A stretch of 64,000 nucleotides of DNA from Lacticaseibacillus brantae DSM 23927 (GCF_001436115.1 NZ_AYZQ01000003.1:211903-275902), one strand, 5' to 3'. Counted from the first letter of the stretch, positions 1-8,889 are shown. The notes: a model not told the origin generated them from the sequence alone. Translations and numbers: made by a program.

Positions 1-299
1 AGCGTGGGACGCAAGAACATGTGGCGATTGCCCCCGCAAAAAGTATGACCATTTATCTCCCTAAGTCAGCCACTCAAGTTCAGTATCAATACACCGCCGC
101 CAAGAAACAGCTCTCTGCCCCTGAAACAGCTGGCACGCGCGTTGGGACGTTGAGCTTGGCGGGGAATGCCAGTTATCTGACCAATGTCTCCGGTCAGCGG
201 CTCAGCGTGCCGATGGCCACTCAAAAAACCGTCAAAAAAACCAACGTCTTTGTCTTGATTTGGCGGGGGATTGTCGAATTCTTCAGTAATTTGTTCTAA
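1..299 (+). CDS. dacA: D-alanyl-D-alanine carboxypeptidase, C-terminal part (5' end outside window)
   Basis: The reading frame is open from base 3, so this is the tail of a gene that begins upstream. About 98 residues are seen. They look like the C-terminal beta-rich domain of a PBP5-type DD-carboxypeptidase (short strands around GTRVGTLSLAG), followed by a terminal amphipathic helix VLIWRGIVEFFSNLF, the usual membrane anchor of DacA proteins. The catalytic domain is not in the window, so the assignment rests on this tail only. Family enzymes trim the terminal D-Ala from peptidoglycan pentapeptides at the outer membrane face. greA follows after 15 bases, so the two are probably co-transcribed. 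Confidence 0.7.
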   Translation, partial: RGTQEHVAIAPAKSMTIYLPKSATQVQYQYTAAKKQLSAPETAGTRVGTLSLAGNASYLTNVSGQRLSVPMATQKTVKKTNVFVLIWRGIVEFFSNLF

Positions 300-314
300 C
301 GAGGAAGCGATTAG

Positions 315-788
315 ATGCAGTATCATCCAATTACCGCCCATGGCTTGGCGGCTTTAAAACAAGAAATTGTGACCTTAACCGCCCAACGGCCCGATAAAAT
401 TGCTGCATTAGTGGCAGCTCGTGCTTTGGGAGATCTTTCCGAGAATGCAGAATACAGTGCTGCCAAACGAGATTTGCGTCATTTAGAAAGTCGCCTGCGA
501 TATTTGGACAAGCTGATTCGCTATGCGCAAGTGGTTCCTGAACCGACTGGGGCCAATGCAGCCATTGGGACGGATGTCACGCTCGTTTTCCTGGCTGAAG
601 GTGAAACGGAGACCTATCATTTGGTCGGTCCAGCGGAAGCGCGCCTTAATCCTGACAACTTGGCCAGCGATTCGCCGCTGGGTGCAGCTGTGCTAAATCA
701 AGCGCCAGGCCAGGTGGTGACAGTTGCTGCCCCTAATGGCGAATATACCGTTCGCTTGACGCATGTCACTCCGACCAAACCAGTATGA
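315..788 (+). CDS. greA: GreA/GreB-family transcription elongation factor
   Basis: 157 residues, the normal length of GreA. The N-terminal half is the antiparallel coiled coil with the family signature GDLSENAEYSAAKRD near residues 39-53; the acidic residues at its tip help RNA polymerase cleave backtracked transcripts. The C-terminal half (from about residue 85) is the FKBP-like polymerase-binding domain. A GAGGAAG ribosome site precedes the ATG. It may be a second, non-housekeeping Gre protein, since its C-terminal domain is less conserved, but this cannot be decided here. The stop codon overlaps the extended -10 promoter of murE. Confidence 0.88.
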   Translation: MQYHPITAHGLAALKQEIVTLTAQRPDKIAALVAARALGDLSENAEYSAAKRDLRHLESRLRYLDKLIRYAQVVPEPTGANAAIGTDVTLVFLAEGETETYHLVGPAEARLNPDNLASDSPLGAAVLNQAPGQVVTVAAPNGEYTVRLTHVTPTKPV

Positions 789-794
789 TATAAT
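786..794 (+). promoter_or_regulatory. Extended -10 promoter for murE
   Basis: TGATATAAT: a perfect TATAAT (789-794) with the TGn extension, overlapping the greA stop codon. No good -35 box lies at 16-18 bases, which fits an extended -10 promoter. It leaves a leader of about 70 bases before murE. Confidence 0.6.
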
Positions 795-871
795 TTAGTT
801 TCAGAGTGTAAGCGGACGTAATCAGCGAGCACAGACACGCGAACGAATCGATACCAGATAAGGAGATTGAC

Positions 872-2416
872 ATGGCATTATCATTACATGCATGTATCTT
901 ATTACTCAAAGAGCATCACCTGTTAAAAAGTAGCGCGGTTCAAAGCGACATTAACGTTGAAATGACGGGGATTACCTATGATTCCCGCAAGGTCTCTGGC
1001 CCAAGTCTTTTCTTCTGCAAAGGGACCCACTTCCGGCCAATCTATTTGTCGATGGCCAAGGATAATGGCGCGACAACCTATGTGGCTGAGAAGCCATATG
1101 TTGAGGGCAACGGGATGAATGCGCTGATTGTCACTAACGTCACTAAAGCGATGGCGATTCTTGGCGCCGCTTTCTATGACTTCCCACAAGACGATTTGTT
1201 TGTGATTGCTTATACCGGGACCAAAGGTAAAACGACTGCTTCCTACTTCACGCGTGGGATTCTCGAAGAAGCACATCCTAAGCACGTGGCACTGTTTTCG
1301 ACGATTGATCGCATTTTGGGCCCTAACCCTGATCAACGCTTTAAGTCTGATTTGACCACGCCAGAAAGCTTGGACTTGTTCCATGATATGCGTGAAGCGG
1401 TTGATAATGGGATGACCCATTTAGTCATGGAAGTCTCATCACAAGCCTACTTGCGTAATCGGGTCTTTGGGCTGACCTATGATGTCGGGTTCTTCTTGAA
1501 CATCACGCCCGACCACATTGGCCCCAATGAGCACCCTAACTTCGAAAATTACTTACACAATAAACTGCAACTTGTTGTGAACGCCCGTAAAGTGGTGATT
1601 AACGCCGAGACTGATCACTTTGATGAAGTGTATGCGGCCGCAACGACCACGACTTATCCAGAGAGCATCTACTTATTTGCTTCGACAGACTTTAAGCCAA
1701 CCCGGGATGATATTACAATTGATTTCCGCTTCGAAAGCCAAGAAGCTGACACCGCCACCAGCAAGTTCACCGTTATTCCTGTGACGGACAAAGCGGCGGC
1801 CTTAAACATCGGTGGCCACTATGAACTCAGTCTGATTGGGGACTTCAATGAAAGTAATGCCACCGCGGCCATCATTGGCGCTGGCCTAGCTGGCGTCGAT
1901 GCCCGGACTGCGGTCCCAGGCATTGCCAAAATTAAAATTCCTGGGCGGATGGAACGCCTTGCCGTTTCTGAACACGGGGTCGTTTATGTTGATTACGCCC
2001 ATAACTACGGCAGTATGAAGGCCCTGTTGCACTTTATTGACAACGAATACAATCATCCAAGGCTACTGGTCGTCGTTGGATCCCCTGGTGACAAAGGGGT
2101 CTCACGCCGAGCAGGTTTTGCGAAGGTGTTGAACGAATACGCCGATGAAGCCTTCTTGACGACCGATGATCCGGGATTTGAAGATCCACAAGCCATTATT
2201 AATGAAATCGATCAAGATATTGACCACGACAAAGTGAATGTCCATCACGTCCTTGATCGTCGGGAAGCGATTCGCCAAGCCATTGAATCCAGTGGCCCTA
2301 ATGACATTGTTGTTGTTGCTGGTAAGGGCGCTGACCCCTATCAAAAAGTTCGGGGCGTTGATACCCCATGGCCAACTGATATGGTTGTCGTGACGGAAAT
2401 TGCCGAATCGCTATAG
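872..2416 (+). CDS. murE: UDP-N-acetylmuramyl-tripeptide synthetase (MurE, probable L-lysine ligase)
   Basis: 514 residues, ATP-dependent Mur ligase that adds the third amino acid to UDP-MurNAc-L-Ala-D-Glu in the cytoplasm. The P-loop TGTKGKTT is at residues 115-122, the STTPES-type sugar-nucleotide motif appears as LTTPESLDLF, and the central ligase domain carries the usual VMEVSSQ segment. The C-terminal domain has DDPG where diaminopimelate-type enzymes have DNPR; loss of that arginine fits lysine (or another non-DAP residue), as expected for lactobacilli. A strong AAGGAG site precedes the ATG. The racemase gene follows after 15 bases, so a shared transcript is likely. Confidence 0.92.
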   Translation: MALSLHACILLLKEHHLLKSSAVQSDINVEMTGITYDSRKVSGPSLFFCKGTHFRPIYLSMAKDNGATTYVAEKPYVEGNGMNALIVTNVTKAMAILGAAFYDFPQDDLFVIAYTGTKGKTTASYFTRGILEEAHPKHVALFSTIDRILGPNPDQRFKSDLTTPESLDLFHDMREAVDNGMTHLVMEVSSQAYLRNRVFGLTYDVGFFLNITPDHIGPNEHPNFENYLHNKLQLVVNARKVVINAETDHFDEVYAAATTTTYPESIYLFASTDFKPTRDDITIDFRFESQEADTATSKFTVIPVTDKAAALNIGGHYELSLIGDFNESNATAAIIGAGLAGVDARTAVPGIAKIKIPGRMERLAVSEHGVVYVDYAHNYGSMKALLHFIDNEYNHPRLLVVVGSPGDKGVSRRAGFAKVLNEYADEAFLTTDDPGFEDPQAIINEIDQDIDHDKVNVHHVLDRREAIRQAIESSGPNDIVVVAGKGADPYQKVRGVDTPWPTDMVVVTEIAESL

Positions 2417-2431
2417 AAAGAGGTAACGTGT

Positions 2432-3184
2432 ATGCAACGATTCTTTACAGTTATTGGTGGGATGGGGACCGCAGCGACTGAAAGCTATGTCCGCTTGTTG
2501 AATAAGCGCACCGATGCCAAGCGTGATCAGGATTATCTTGATTACCTACTGGTCAATCATGCGACTGTACCAGACCGGACCGCTTATATTTTGGATCATA
2601 GCCAGCCTAATTTTTTCCCATACTTACGCGATGACATTCGCCAACAGAGCCTGCTCAATCCCGATTTCATGGTGATTGTCTGCAATACTGCCCACTATTT
2701 CTATGAACAGTTACAGGCAGAAACAGATGTGCCATTAATTCATATGCCACGTGTGGCAATCAAAACCATGTGTGAACAGTATCCAGATGAACAACGCGTG
2801 GGCCTGATTGCCACCGCGGGAACAATTGCCGACGGTGTGTATGCTGATGAGATTGAAGCAGCTGGTCGCGAAGTCGTTTTGGGCGACAAACACGTTCAAG
2901 ATATGGTCAATGAATTGATTTACACCAATATCAAGGAGAACGACCACGTCGACGCCCAGTTGTATCATAAGATTCTTAAAACCATGCACGATGACTTTGG
3001 GGTGAACGTCATTGTGCTTGGCTGTACTGAATTATCATTGGCCCAAGAATTAGCCGGTGATCATCCTTATCAGACCATCGATGCCCAAAGTATTATCGTT
3101 GATAAGTCATTAGCACTTGGCCGGGCCTTCCGGGCAAGCGAAGCTGAAGGTAAAGCATTACTGCGCACCATTATGGCAGACTAG
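2432..3184 (+). CDS. racD: Aspartate/glutamate racemase family protein
   Basis: 250 residues of the cofactor-independent Asp/Glu racemase fold. Both catalytic cysteines are visible in their conserved settings: VCNTAH (Cys84) and LGCTELSL (Cys198). The start resembles aspartate racemases (GGMGTAATESYVRLL). In L-Lys type lactobacilli D-aspartate is used for the peptidoglycan interpeptide bridge, and the position directly behind murE supports a role in supplying D-Asp; glutamate specificity is less likely. The GTAACGTG context before the ATG includes a usable AAAGAGG site. Confidence 0.87.
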   Translation: MQRFFTVIGGMGTAATESYVRLLNKRTDAKRDQDYLDYLLVNHATVPDRTAYILDHSQPNFFPYLRDDIRQQSLLNPDFMVIVCNTAHYFYEQLQAETDVPLIHMPRVAIKTMCEQYPDEQRVGLIATAGTIADGVYADEIEAAGREVVLGDKHVQDMVNELIYTNIKENDHVDAQLYHKILKTMHDDFGVNVIVLGCTELSLAQELAGDHPYQTIDAQSIIVDKSLALGRAFRASEAEGKALLRTIMAD

Positions 3185-3195
3185 GGGGAGCCGTC

Positions 3196-3639
3196 ATGTT
3201 AGTAGCTGGGATTATTGTTGGAATTATTCTGTTTTTGATTCTTTTGTTGGTCGAGTTTATCTATCTGAGTAATCATTTCAAAGCGAAACGAGCTCGGGCA
3301 GAAGCCGAGAACCGCCACTTCGATCAGTACTGGTTAGGCCGTTCTGGCGGTGGTTTTATTGGCGTGAAGAATCAACAAGTCACAGTGTATAAGACTGAAA
3401 AGGCCGAAGAAACCTTCAAAACCAGCCGGCTATACGTCTTTACCGATAAGAATCGGGTGGACTTCAATAAGACTTATGCGCCATTAACGGTCCACCAGAA
3501 ACTTTTTGGCATGTTCTTGAAGCCGGAGGATTATACGAGCTTCATCGCTTGGCTGCATAAGCAACAAGTGCTGGTGACCCCAGAAGCTCAGGTCCTAGCT
3601 GACGCCAAGACCGTCTTAAAAGAACATCAAGAAAATTAA
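3196..3639 (+). CDS. Membrane-anchored protein of unknown function
   Basis: 147 residues. Residues 2-27 form one strongly hydrophobic segment (IIVGIILFLILLLVEFIYL), followed by a basic stretch (KAKRARAEAE), so the rest should face the cytoplasm with the helix as an uncleaved anchor. The soluble part has no motif I recognise. It follows the racemase by 11 bases with a GGGGGAG site, and a strong terminator follows, so it is the last gene of the murE unit. Confidence 0.75.
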   Translation: MLVAGIIVGIILFLILLLVEFIYLSNHFKAKRARAEAENRHFDQYWLGRSGGGFIGVKNQQVTVYKTEKAEETFKTSRLYVFTDKNRVDFNKTYAPLTVHQKLFGMFLKPEDYTSFIAWLHKQQVLVTPEAQVLADAKTVLKEHQEN

Positions 3640-3644
3640 AAGCA

Positions 3645-3678
3645 CCGCGCTGCGAATCTTTCGCAGCGCGGTTTTTTT
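3645..3678 (+). terminator. Intrinsic terminator of the murE-racD unit
   Basis: Perfect 11-bp stem CCGCGCTGCGA / TCGCAGCGCGG with loop ATCTT, followed by seven T. Confidence 0.93.
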
Positions 3679-3756
3679 ATGCGGCTGTCAGGGCCTTGAC
3701 AGCGAGCTAGACCCTTGTAGGGTAGTTTCCATGTATACCAGTTGAAGAGATAGGAT

Positions 3757-3785
3757 TTGACGATAAAAGCATTATCAGGTATTGT
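3757..3785 (+). promoter_or_regulatory. Putative promoter of the 60-aa membrane protein gene
   Basis: TTGACG (3757-3762), 17-base spacer, TATTGT (3780-3785). A TACCAGTTGA element just upstream (about 3737-3746) resembles half of the palindrome in front of the GntR gene. Confidence 0.5.
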
Positions 3786-3832
3786 CACCTATACACAAAG
3801 GTTACCTAAGGCGCATATTCGTGGAGGTTTAT

Positions 3833-4015
3833 ATGAAAACAGTAGTGATTGCTGCATTAATTATGCTCGCCGTTATCATCGCTGTGATGCTTCTGGCGGC
3901 AATCATTTGGCAGTTCATTGATGGGCTGAAACACCAATGGCACCCAAAGACATCATTCGGCAATAAATGTTCTCAAGTTATTGGTTGGCTAATCACGATT
4001 TTACCTGGAGTCTAG
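3833..4015 (+). CDS. Small membrane protein (60 aa)
   Basis: The ATG at 3833 has a good GGAGG site seven bases upstream, preferred over a possible TTG at 3782. The N-terminal 28 residues are one long hydrophobic helix (VVIAALIMLAVIIAVMLLAA), followed by a short polar part with KHQWHPKTSFGNKC and a second, weaker hydrophobic end. I do not recognise it. It has its own promoter and terminator and stands between the murE unit and the amino-sugar operon. Confidence 0.5.
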   Translation: MKTVVIAALIMLAVIIAVMLLAAIIWQFIDGLKHQWHPKTSFGNKCSQVIGWLITILPGV

Positions 4016-4041
4016 CTTGCTTGTCGCAGCTAGGCTTTTTT
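4009..4041 (+). terminator. Intrinsic terminator overlapping the end of the 60-aa ORF
   Basis: Stem AGTCTAGCT / AGCTAGGCT (9 bp, one G-T pair) followed by a T run; it overlaps the stop codon. Confidence 0.65.
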
Positions 4042-4237
4042 GATGTCGAAAATTGTGACAATTCAAATGCGATTATGAGAGGGAACGGCGATTCTATTAG
4101 AATTCATTGGGCTATACCGATTGGAATTTCCCGGGATAACGGTAATGAAAAAGCTTTCAAAATAGGAAAGCGCAGACTGGCACCTTTGATACCAATTTTT
4201 GAAAGCGAATTTATCACTTTATCCTTGAGAAATTATA

Positions 4238-4266
4238 TTGACAGCAAGTTTTAAAACCCTTACACT
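4238..4266 (+). promoter_or_regulatory. Promoter of the amino-sugar operon
   Basis: TTGACA (4238-4243), 17-base spacer, TACACT (4261-4266), about 35 bases before the GntR start codon. Confidence 0.75.
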
Positions 4267-4287
4267 GGTCTTGTGGTTGGTACCAGT
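4264..4287 (+). promoter_or_regulatory. Candidate GntR operator
   Basis: Inverted repeat ACTGGT (4264-4269) and ACCAGT (4282-4287); the right part also contains the palindrome TGGTACCA. It overlaps the -10 box and start site. HutC-subfamily GntR regulators of amino-sugar genes bind TGGT...ACCA palindromes, so autorepression is likely. Confidence 0.55.
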
Positions 4288-4302
4288 TAAGGTGATGATG
4301 TT

Positions 4303-5019
4303 ATGGCGACTTACGAACAACCGCTGCATGAACAATTGGTTGATCTTTTACGCGACAAGATAAGTCACATGCAACCTCACGACAAGCTACCTTCTGAACG
4401 CGAATTAACTAATACCTACCAGGTGAGCCGCAATACTGTGCGCATGGCACTTGATGAGCTGGAAACCATGGGCTTAGTTTATCGGCAACATGGCCGTGGG
4501 ACCTTCGTATTAAACAATGCGAAGCAAACCACCGACCTGTCGACGACATACAGCTTTAGTACCCAGATGGCGGCGCTTGGCCGCACTGCTCAAACCGACT
4601 TGCTTTACTTGCATGAGGTTGAGGCGAATAAGTACATTGCTGAGAAACTCGATTTACCGCTGGGTGCACCGGTGTATAAGTTGAAACGGGTTCGGATTGC
4701 GGACGGCATGCCGTTGATGGTTGAACGGACGTACATTCCTGGGACGATTTTTCCGGGGTTCACAGCTGAGATGCTGAAAGACACTGCGTTATACACGGTG
4801 ATGCAAGATACATATCACGTTAAGATTGCCGAAGCGACCGAAGGGTTCTACGCCAGTCTTATCGGCAGTAAAGATGCGGACCTACTAAAGGTACCGACCG
4901 ACTCCCCAGGATTGAATGTTCGTCGCACCACCTATAGCGATACCCATGACGTTGTTGAATATACAATGAGCGTGGCCCGATCAGATCAATTCATCTATCA
5001 GGTCCATCACGTCAACTAA
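4303..5019 (+). CDS. GntR-family (HutC/UTRA) repressor of the amino-sugar operon
   Basis: 238 residues. Residues about 8-72 form the winged helix (LPSERELTNTYQVSRNTVRMALDELE), and residues about 93-230 the UTRA ligand domain found in NagR/AgaR/GnbR-type regulators, which sense phosphorylated amino sugars. It is the first gene of the PTS-AgaS-NagA cluster, 36 bases before the EIIA gene, so it is expected to repress the operon until the sugar phosphate appears. The exact inducer (GalNAc-6-P, GlcNAc-6-P or GlcN-6-P) is not readable from sequence. Confidence 0.88.
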   Translation: MATYEQPLHEQLVDLLRDKISHMQPHDKLPSERELTNTYQVSRNTVRMALDELETMGLVYRQHGRGTFVLNNAKQTTDLSTTYSFSTQMAALGRTAQTDLLYLHEVEANKYIAEKLDLPLGAPVYKLKRVRIADGMPLMVERTYIPGTIFPGFTAEMLKDTALYTVMQDTYHVKIAEATEGFYASLIGSKDADLLKVPTDSPGLNVRRTTYSDTHDVVEYTMSVARSDQFIYQVHHVN

Positions 5020-5055
5020 CGCCGAATCAAAACGAACAATAAAGGAGAGACAGCA

Positions 5056-5478
5056 ATGATTGGAATGATTGTCACTGGCCACGGCCATTTCGCGACCGGA
5101 TTAATGAGCACCATTAAGCTCTTGAGTGGTGAGCATGAAAAGCTAATCGGGATTGATTTTGAAGAAGGGATGACAGCCGATCAACTGCAGGAGAAATTCC
5201 AAGCTGCTGTCAAAGAACTAGGCGATGTTTCTGGCATTGCATTCTTCACTGATATTCCCGGAGGCACCCCATTCAATCAAGCTGTCATGTGCAAAATGAA
5301 TTATGACAATGTGGTGGTGTTATCTGGGACGAATGTTTCCATGTTGATGGAAATTATGTTCCAACGCGAACTCGATATTGATCAGTTCGCGGAAGCCGCA
5401 TTAACGGCCGGTAAATCTGGTGTTGTTGAATTTAAGCAACGCCAACGTGAAGTCACTGATGACGAAGACGGGATTTAG
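5056..5478 (+). CDS. PTS mannose/sorbose-family EIIA component
   Basis: 140 residues, a stand-alone EIIA of the mannose superfamily. The phosphorylation site lies in VTGHGHFATG, with His9 the likely HPr-phosphorylated residue. It passes phosphate to EIIB encoded 1.2 kb downstream. The motif FFTDIPGGTPFNQA is the conserved DxxGGTP segment of the family. An AAAGGAG site precedes the ATG, and the agaS start lies 10 bases beyond the stop. Soluble, cytoplasmic. Confidence 0.9.
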   Translation: MIGMIVTGHGHFATGLMSTIKLLSGEHEKLIGIDFEEGMTADQLQEKFQAAVKELGDVSGIAFFTDIPGGTPFNQAVMCKMNYDNVVVLSGTNVSMLMEIMFQRELDIDQFAEAALTAGKSGVVEFKQRQREVTDDEDGI

Positions 5479-5488
5479 GAGGATAAAC

Positions 5489-6661
5489 ATGTTTGAAAAA
5501 GATGTAGCTGCTCTGACAGCAATGGGCGCTCAAATTACGACTGAAGAAATTAAGCACCAACCAGAATTATGGACCGAAGCTTTTGACCTCTATAACGAGC
5601 ACAAAGCGGCGATTACCGCATTCTTGGATAAGGTCTCCAATGAAACAACCGGTGTCGTTCGCGTAATCTTTACTGGGGCCGGTACTTCCGCTTATGTTGG
5701 CGACACGGTCACCCCATACTTGAGCAAGCACGGCGACCGCTCACGCTTCAAGTTCGAAGCCATCCCCACAACGGATATCGTGTCTGCCCCATACGACTAC
5801 TTAGAAGCTGATACCCCAACCGTATTGGTTTCATTCTCTCGGAGTGGGAACTCACCTGAAAGCATCAAGGCCGTAGAACTCGCTGAACAACTTGTCTCAT
5901 CCCTGTATCAATTGACGATTACCTGTGCACCAGAAGGCAATTTGGCACAACGGGCTGAAGGCGAAGCGAAGAATTTGGTCTTGTTGCAACCAGCCGGTTC
6001 AAACGACAAAGGCTTTGCGATGACCGGGAGTTTCTCTTGCATGGCATTGACAGCACTGTTGGTCTTTGACACAGCGGAGGAAAGTGATAAAGCTGCTTGG
6101 GTCAAGGCTATTTCCGCTATGGGTCATGAAGTGATTGATCACGAAAGTTTCATTCAGAACTTGGTTGATGAAGACTTCAATCGGATTACTTACCTAGGTT
6201 CTGGCAGCTTGAGCGGGCTTACTCGTGAAGCTCAGTTGAAGGTGTTGGAATTAACTGCTGGTCAATTGGCAACCATCTTTGATTCATCCATGGGCTTCCG
6301 TCATGGACCTAAGTCATTCGTTGATGGCAAGACCCTGGTCTTTGATTTCTTGAGTAATGACCCATACACCCGTCAATACGACGTCGATGTCACGGAAGAA
6401 ATCAAGGGTGACGAAATCGCTAAGCGTGTCGTTGCCATTGGCGTCTCGCAAGATTTGGACTTTTCTGGTGAAAGCTTCTTGTTTGAAGCTGCACCAAAGA
6501 ACTTACCTGAAGCCTACCTGGCCTTACCTGACGTGATGTTTGCCCAAACTCTGGCATTACTGAGTTCTATCAAGGTTGGCAACACGCCAGACACACCATC
6601 ACCAACAGGGACCGTTAACCGCGTTGTTAAGGGCGTAATTTTACACGACTACCAAGCTTAA
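5489..6661 (+). CDS. agaS: SIS-domain amino-sugar phosphate deaminase/isomerase (AgaS)
   Basis: 390 residues from the ATG at 5489, chosen because GGAGGATAAAC precedes it and it does not overlap the EIIA gene. Two SIS domains are present; GAGTSAYVGDT (about residue 63) and SFSRSGNSPES (about 120) are sugar-phosphate contacts. AgaS enzymes deaminate and isomerise galactosamine-6-phosphate to tagatose-6-phosphate; a glucosamine-6-phosphate activity cannot be excluded. With EIIA-D and a NagA homologue this matches the GnbE/AgaS position in GalNAc/galacto-N-biose clusters of lactobacilli. No phospho-beta-galactosidase or tagatose aldolase gene is present in the cluster. Confidence 0.86.
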   Translation: MFEKDVAALTAMGAQITTEEIKHQPELWTEAFDLYNEHKAAITAFLDKVSNETTGVVRVIFTGAGTSAYVGDTVTPYLSKHGDRSRFKFEAIPTTDIVSAPYDYLEADTPTVLVSFSRSGNSPESIKAVELAEQLVSSLYQLTITCAPEGNLAQRAEGEAKNLVLLQPAGSNDKGFAMTGSFSCMALTALLVFDTAEESDKAAWVKAISAMGHEVIDHESFIQNLVDEDFNRITYLGSGSLSGLTREAQLKVLELTAGQLATIFDSSMGFRHGPKSFVDGKTLVFDFLSNDPYTRQYDVDVTEEIKGDEIAKRVVAIGVSQDLDFSGESFLFEAAPKNLPEAYLALPDVMFAQTLALLSSIKVGNTPDTPSPTGTVNRVVKGVILHDYQA

Positions 6662-6680
6662 TTCATAGGAGGAAGACATC

Positions 6681-7169
6681 ATGACTGAACCAAACATTTT
6701 AGTAACACGGATTGACAATCGGCTTGTTCATGGACAAGTGGGGATGACTTGGGTGAATACCATTGGAGCTAACCTGATCGTCGTGGCTAACGACGATGTC
6801 TCAACGGATCCTGTTCAACAGAACTTGATGGAAATGGTTATCCCTGGCACCGTTGGTATTCGATTCTTCAGCATTGACAAGACCATCAAAGTTATTGGAA
6901 AAGCTGCACCTAGCCAGAAGATCCTCTTGGTTATTCGGACACCGCAAGATGCCTTAGCCTTAATTAAAGGCGGCGTGCCAATCAAGAAGTTGAACATTGG
7001 GAACTTGCATTTCGCTGAAGGCAAGAAACAATTATCTGCGACCGTTTCTGTCTCACCTGAAGATATTGAGACCTTTAACGAATTGCACAACATGGGGATT
7101 CAACTTGAAGTCCAAGGTATCCCTAACGAACGCGCCACCGATTTAATGGATCTGTTAGCAAAGGCATAG
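6681..7169 (+). CDS. PTS mannose/sorbose-family EIIB component
   Basis: 162 residues, the standard EIIB length of this family. The phosphorylated histidine is His17 in RIDNRLVHGQVGMTW, the hallmark of mannose-class EIIB. Takes phosphate from EIIA and gives it to sugar passing through EIIC/EIID. An AGGAGG site precedes the ATG, 19 bases after agaS. Cytoplasmic and membrane-associated. Confidence 0.93.
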   Translation: MTEPNILVTRIDNRLVHGQVGMTWVNTIGANLIVVANDDVSTDPVQQNLMEMVIPGTVGIRFFSIDKTIKVIGKAAPSQKILLVIRTPQDALALIKGGVPIKKLNIGNLHFAEGKKQLSATVSVSPEDIETFNELHNMGIQLEVQGIPNERATDLMDLLAKA

Positions 7170-7205
7170 AAGCCGTTGTTATAAAAATTTTGAGGGGGTT
7201 AAAAC

Positions 7206-8012
7206 ATGCACGACGTTACTGTATTACAAGCCATCCTTGTTGGCTTGTGGGCAGGGATTGCCGGGATTGACCAATTTAACGGGTTGACCCATATTCACCG
7301 CCCTATCGTTACCGGTGCTGTTATCGGGATTATTCTCGGTGAACCTACCGTGGGTATTATTACCGGTGGGACTTTGGAACTTGTTTGGGCAGGTATGGTG
7401 CCACTCGCTGGGGCACAACCACCTAACGTTGTTATTGGTGGTGTGATTGGGACCTTGTTCGCAATTCTTTCTGGCTTGAAGCCGGAAGTTGCCGTTGGGG
7501 TTGCCGTACCATTCTCTGTTGCTGTTCAAGCTATTATTACATTATTGTTCACGGCCTTAGCACCTTTGATGCATACAATGGATGTTGCCGCAGTTAACGG
7601 TGATACCAAGAAAATGGATCGAATGGCCTGGATTGAACCAGTTATTTTATTCATCGGATTCTTCATCATGGCATTCTTGCCAGCTATCTTCGGTCAAGGC
7701 GTTGTTACTGCTGCCGTTAAGGCTATCCCAGTTTGGATCCTTGGTGGATTCCAAGCTGCTGGTGGCATGATGCCAGCCGTTGGTTTCGCAATGTTACTGA
7801 AGATTATGTGGAAGATTGAATACGCACCATTCTTCGTTGCCGGCTTTATTGCAGCGGCTTATGGGAAGTTGCCAATCTTAGCCATCGCATTGTTAGCAGC
7901 TTCTGTTGCGGCTTATGACTTCTTCATCAACCGTAACCAAACACCTACCACCCCTGCACCTGCTGCTAGTGCAGACGCTGACGAAGAGGAGGATTACAGC
8001 AATGGCATCTAA
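7206..8012 (+). CDS. PTS mannose/sorbose-family EIIC component
   Basis: 268 residues, multi-spanning membrane protein with long Gly/Ile/Val-rich helices; GIAGIDQFNG and GIILGEPTVGIITGGTLEL near the N terminus are typical of EIIC-Man proteins. Forms the sugar channel with EIID. The C terminus ends in an acidic tail (DADEEEDYSNGI), and the last 11 bases overlap the EIID start, so the two subunits are translationally coupled. Confidence 0.93.
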   Translation: MHDVTVLQAILVGLWAGIAGIDQFNGLTHIHRPIVTGAVIGIILGEPTVGIITGGTLELVWAGMVPLAGAQPPNVVIGGVIGTLFAILSGLKPEVAVGVAVPFSVAVQAIITLLFTALAPLMHTMDVAAVNGDTKKMDRMAWIEPVILFIGFFIMAFLPAIFGQGVVTAAVKAIPVWILGGFQAAGGMMPAVGFAMLLKIMWKIEYAPFFVAGFIAAAYGKLPILAIALLAASVAAYDFFINRNQTPTTPAPAASADADEEEDYSNGI

Positions 8013-8889
8013 CGAAGCAACCATTAAGGAAGTTGATAACCTTCAAATTCCTGACACTTATGAAGATCCATCAGTTAACAAAGTCATTGACAAGTCAACG
8101 TTGCATAAGATGGTTTGGCGTTCACTCTTGTTGCAGTCATCGTTTAACTACGAACGTATGCAAGGTGGGGGCTGGACTTACAGCTTAATCCCTGGTTTGA
8201 AGAAAATTCATACCAACAAGAAGGATTTAGGCTTTGCTCTCTTTGATCACATGCAGTTCTTTAACACTCACCCATTCTTAGTAACCTTCGTTCAAGGGGT
8301 TATTATCGCGATGGAAGAAAACAAGGAAAACCGGTCCACAATTCGTGGGATTAAGGTTGCCTTGATGGGACCTTTAGGTGGTATTGGGGATGCCTTATTC
8401 TGGTTGACCTTGTTACCTATCACAGGTGGTATCGGGGTTTCCCTGTCACAACAAGGGAATATCTTTGGACCAATTCTGTTCTTACTCTTATTCAACGCCG
8501 TTCACTTTGGTTTGCTGTTCTGGTTGATGAATTATGGGTATAACACAGGGACACGGGCGATTGCATCAATGCGTGAAAACACGCAAAAGATTTCTCGCGC
8601 CGCAACCATCATTGGGTTAGCTGTTGTTGGTGGCTTGACCGCGACCTACATCAACTTTAGTTTGAACGGGACCAACGGCTCATTTGCAATCGGGAAGATG
8701 AAGATTGATCTTCAAGCCGGGATTATCGATAAGATTATGCCAGCCCTCTTGCCACTTGCTTATACCTTCTTCTGCTACTGGATGTTGAAGAAGGGCCGCA
8801 GCCCATTAACCCTGATCGGGATTACATTGTTAATTGGCTTAATCGGTTCATTCTTTGGCCTGTTTGCATGGCCAGCAGCCATTAAGTAA
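8002..8889 (+). CDS. PTS mannose/sorbose-family EIID component
   Basis: 295 residues from the ATG at 8002, preceded by GAGGAGGATTACAGC inside the EIIC gene; longer upstream openings are overlap artefacts. The N-terminal cytoplasmic part contains NYERMQGGGWTYSLIP and DHMQFFNTHPFL, strongly conserved in EIID, followed by C-terminal membrane helices. Works only as a complex with EIIC. Last of the PTS genes; a terminator lies between it and nagA. Confidence 0.93.
   Translation: MASNEATIKEVDNLQIPDTYEDPSVNKVIDKSTLHKMVWRSLLLQSSFNYERMQGGGWTYSLIPGLKKIHTNKKDLGFALFDHMQFFNTHPFLVTFVQGVIIAMEENKENRSTIRGIKVALMGPLGGIGDALFWLTLLPITGGIGVSLSQQGNIFGPILFLLLFNAVHFGLLFWLMNYGYNTGTRAIASMRENTQKISRAATIIGLAVVGGLTATYINFSLNGTNGSFAIGKMKIDLQAGIIDKIMPALLPLAYTFFCYWMLKKGRSPLTLIGITLLIGLIGSFFGLFAWPAAIK

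Noticed and set aside
3967..4254. 95-residue open frame after the small membrane protein gene
   Set aside because: It starts inside that gene, runs through its terminator, has no ribosome site and no recognisable sequence.
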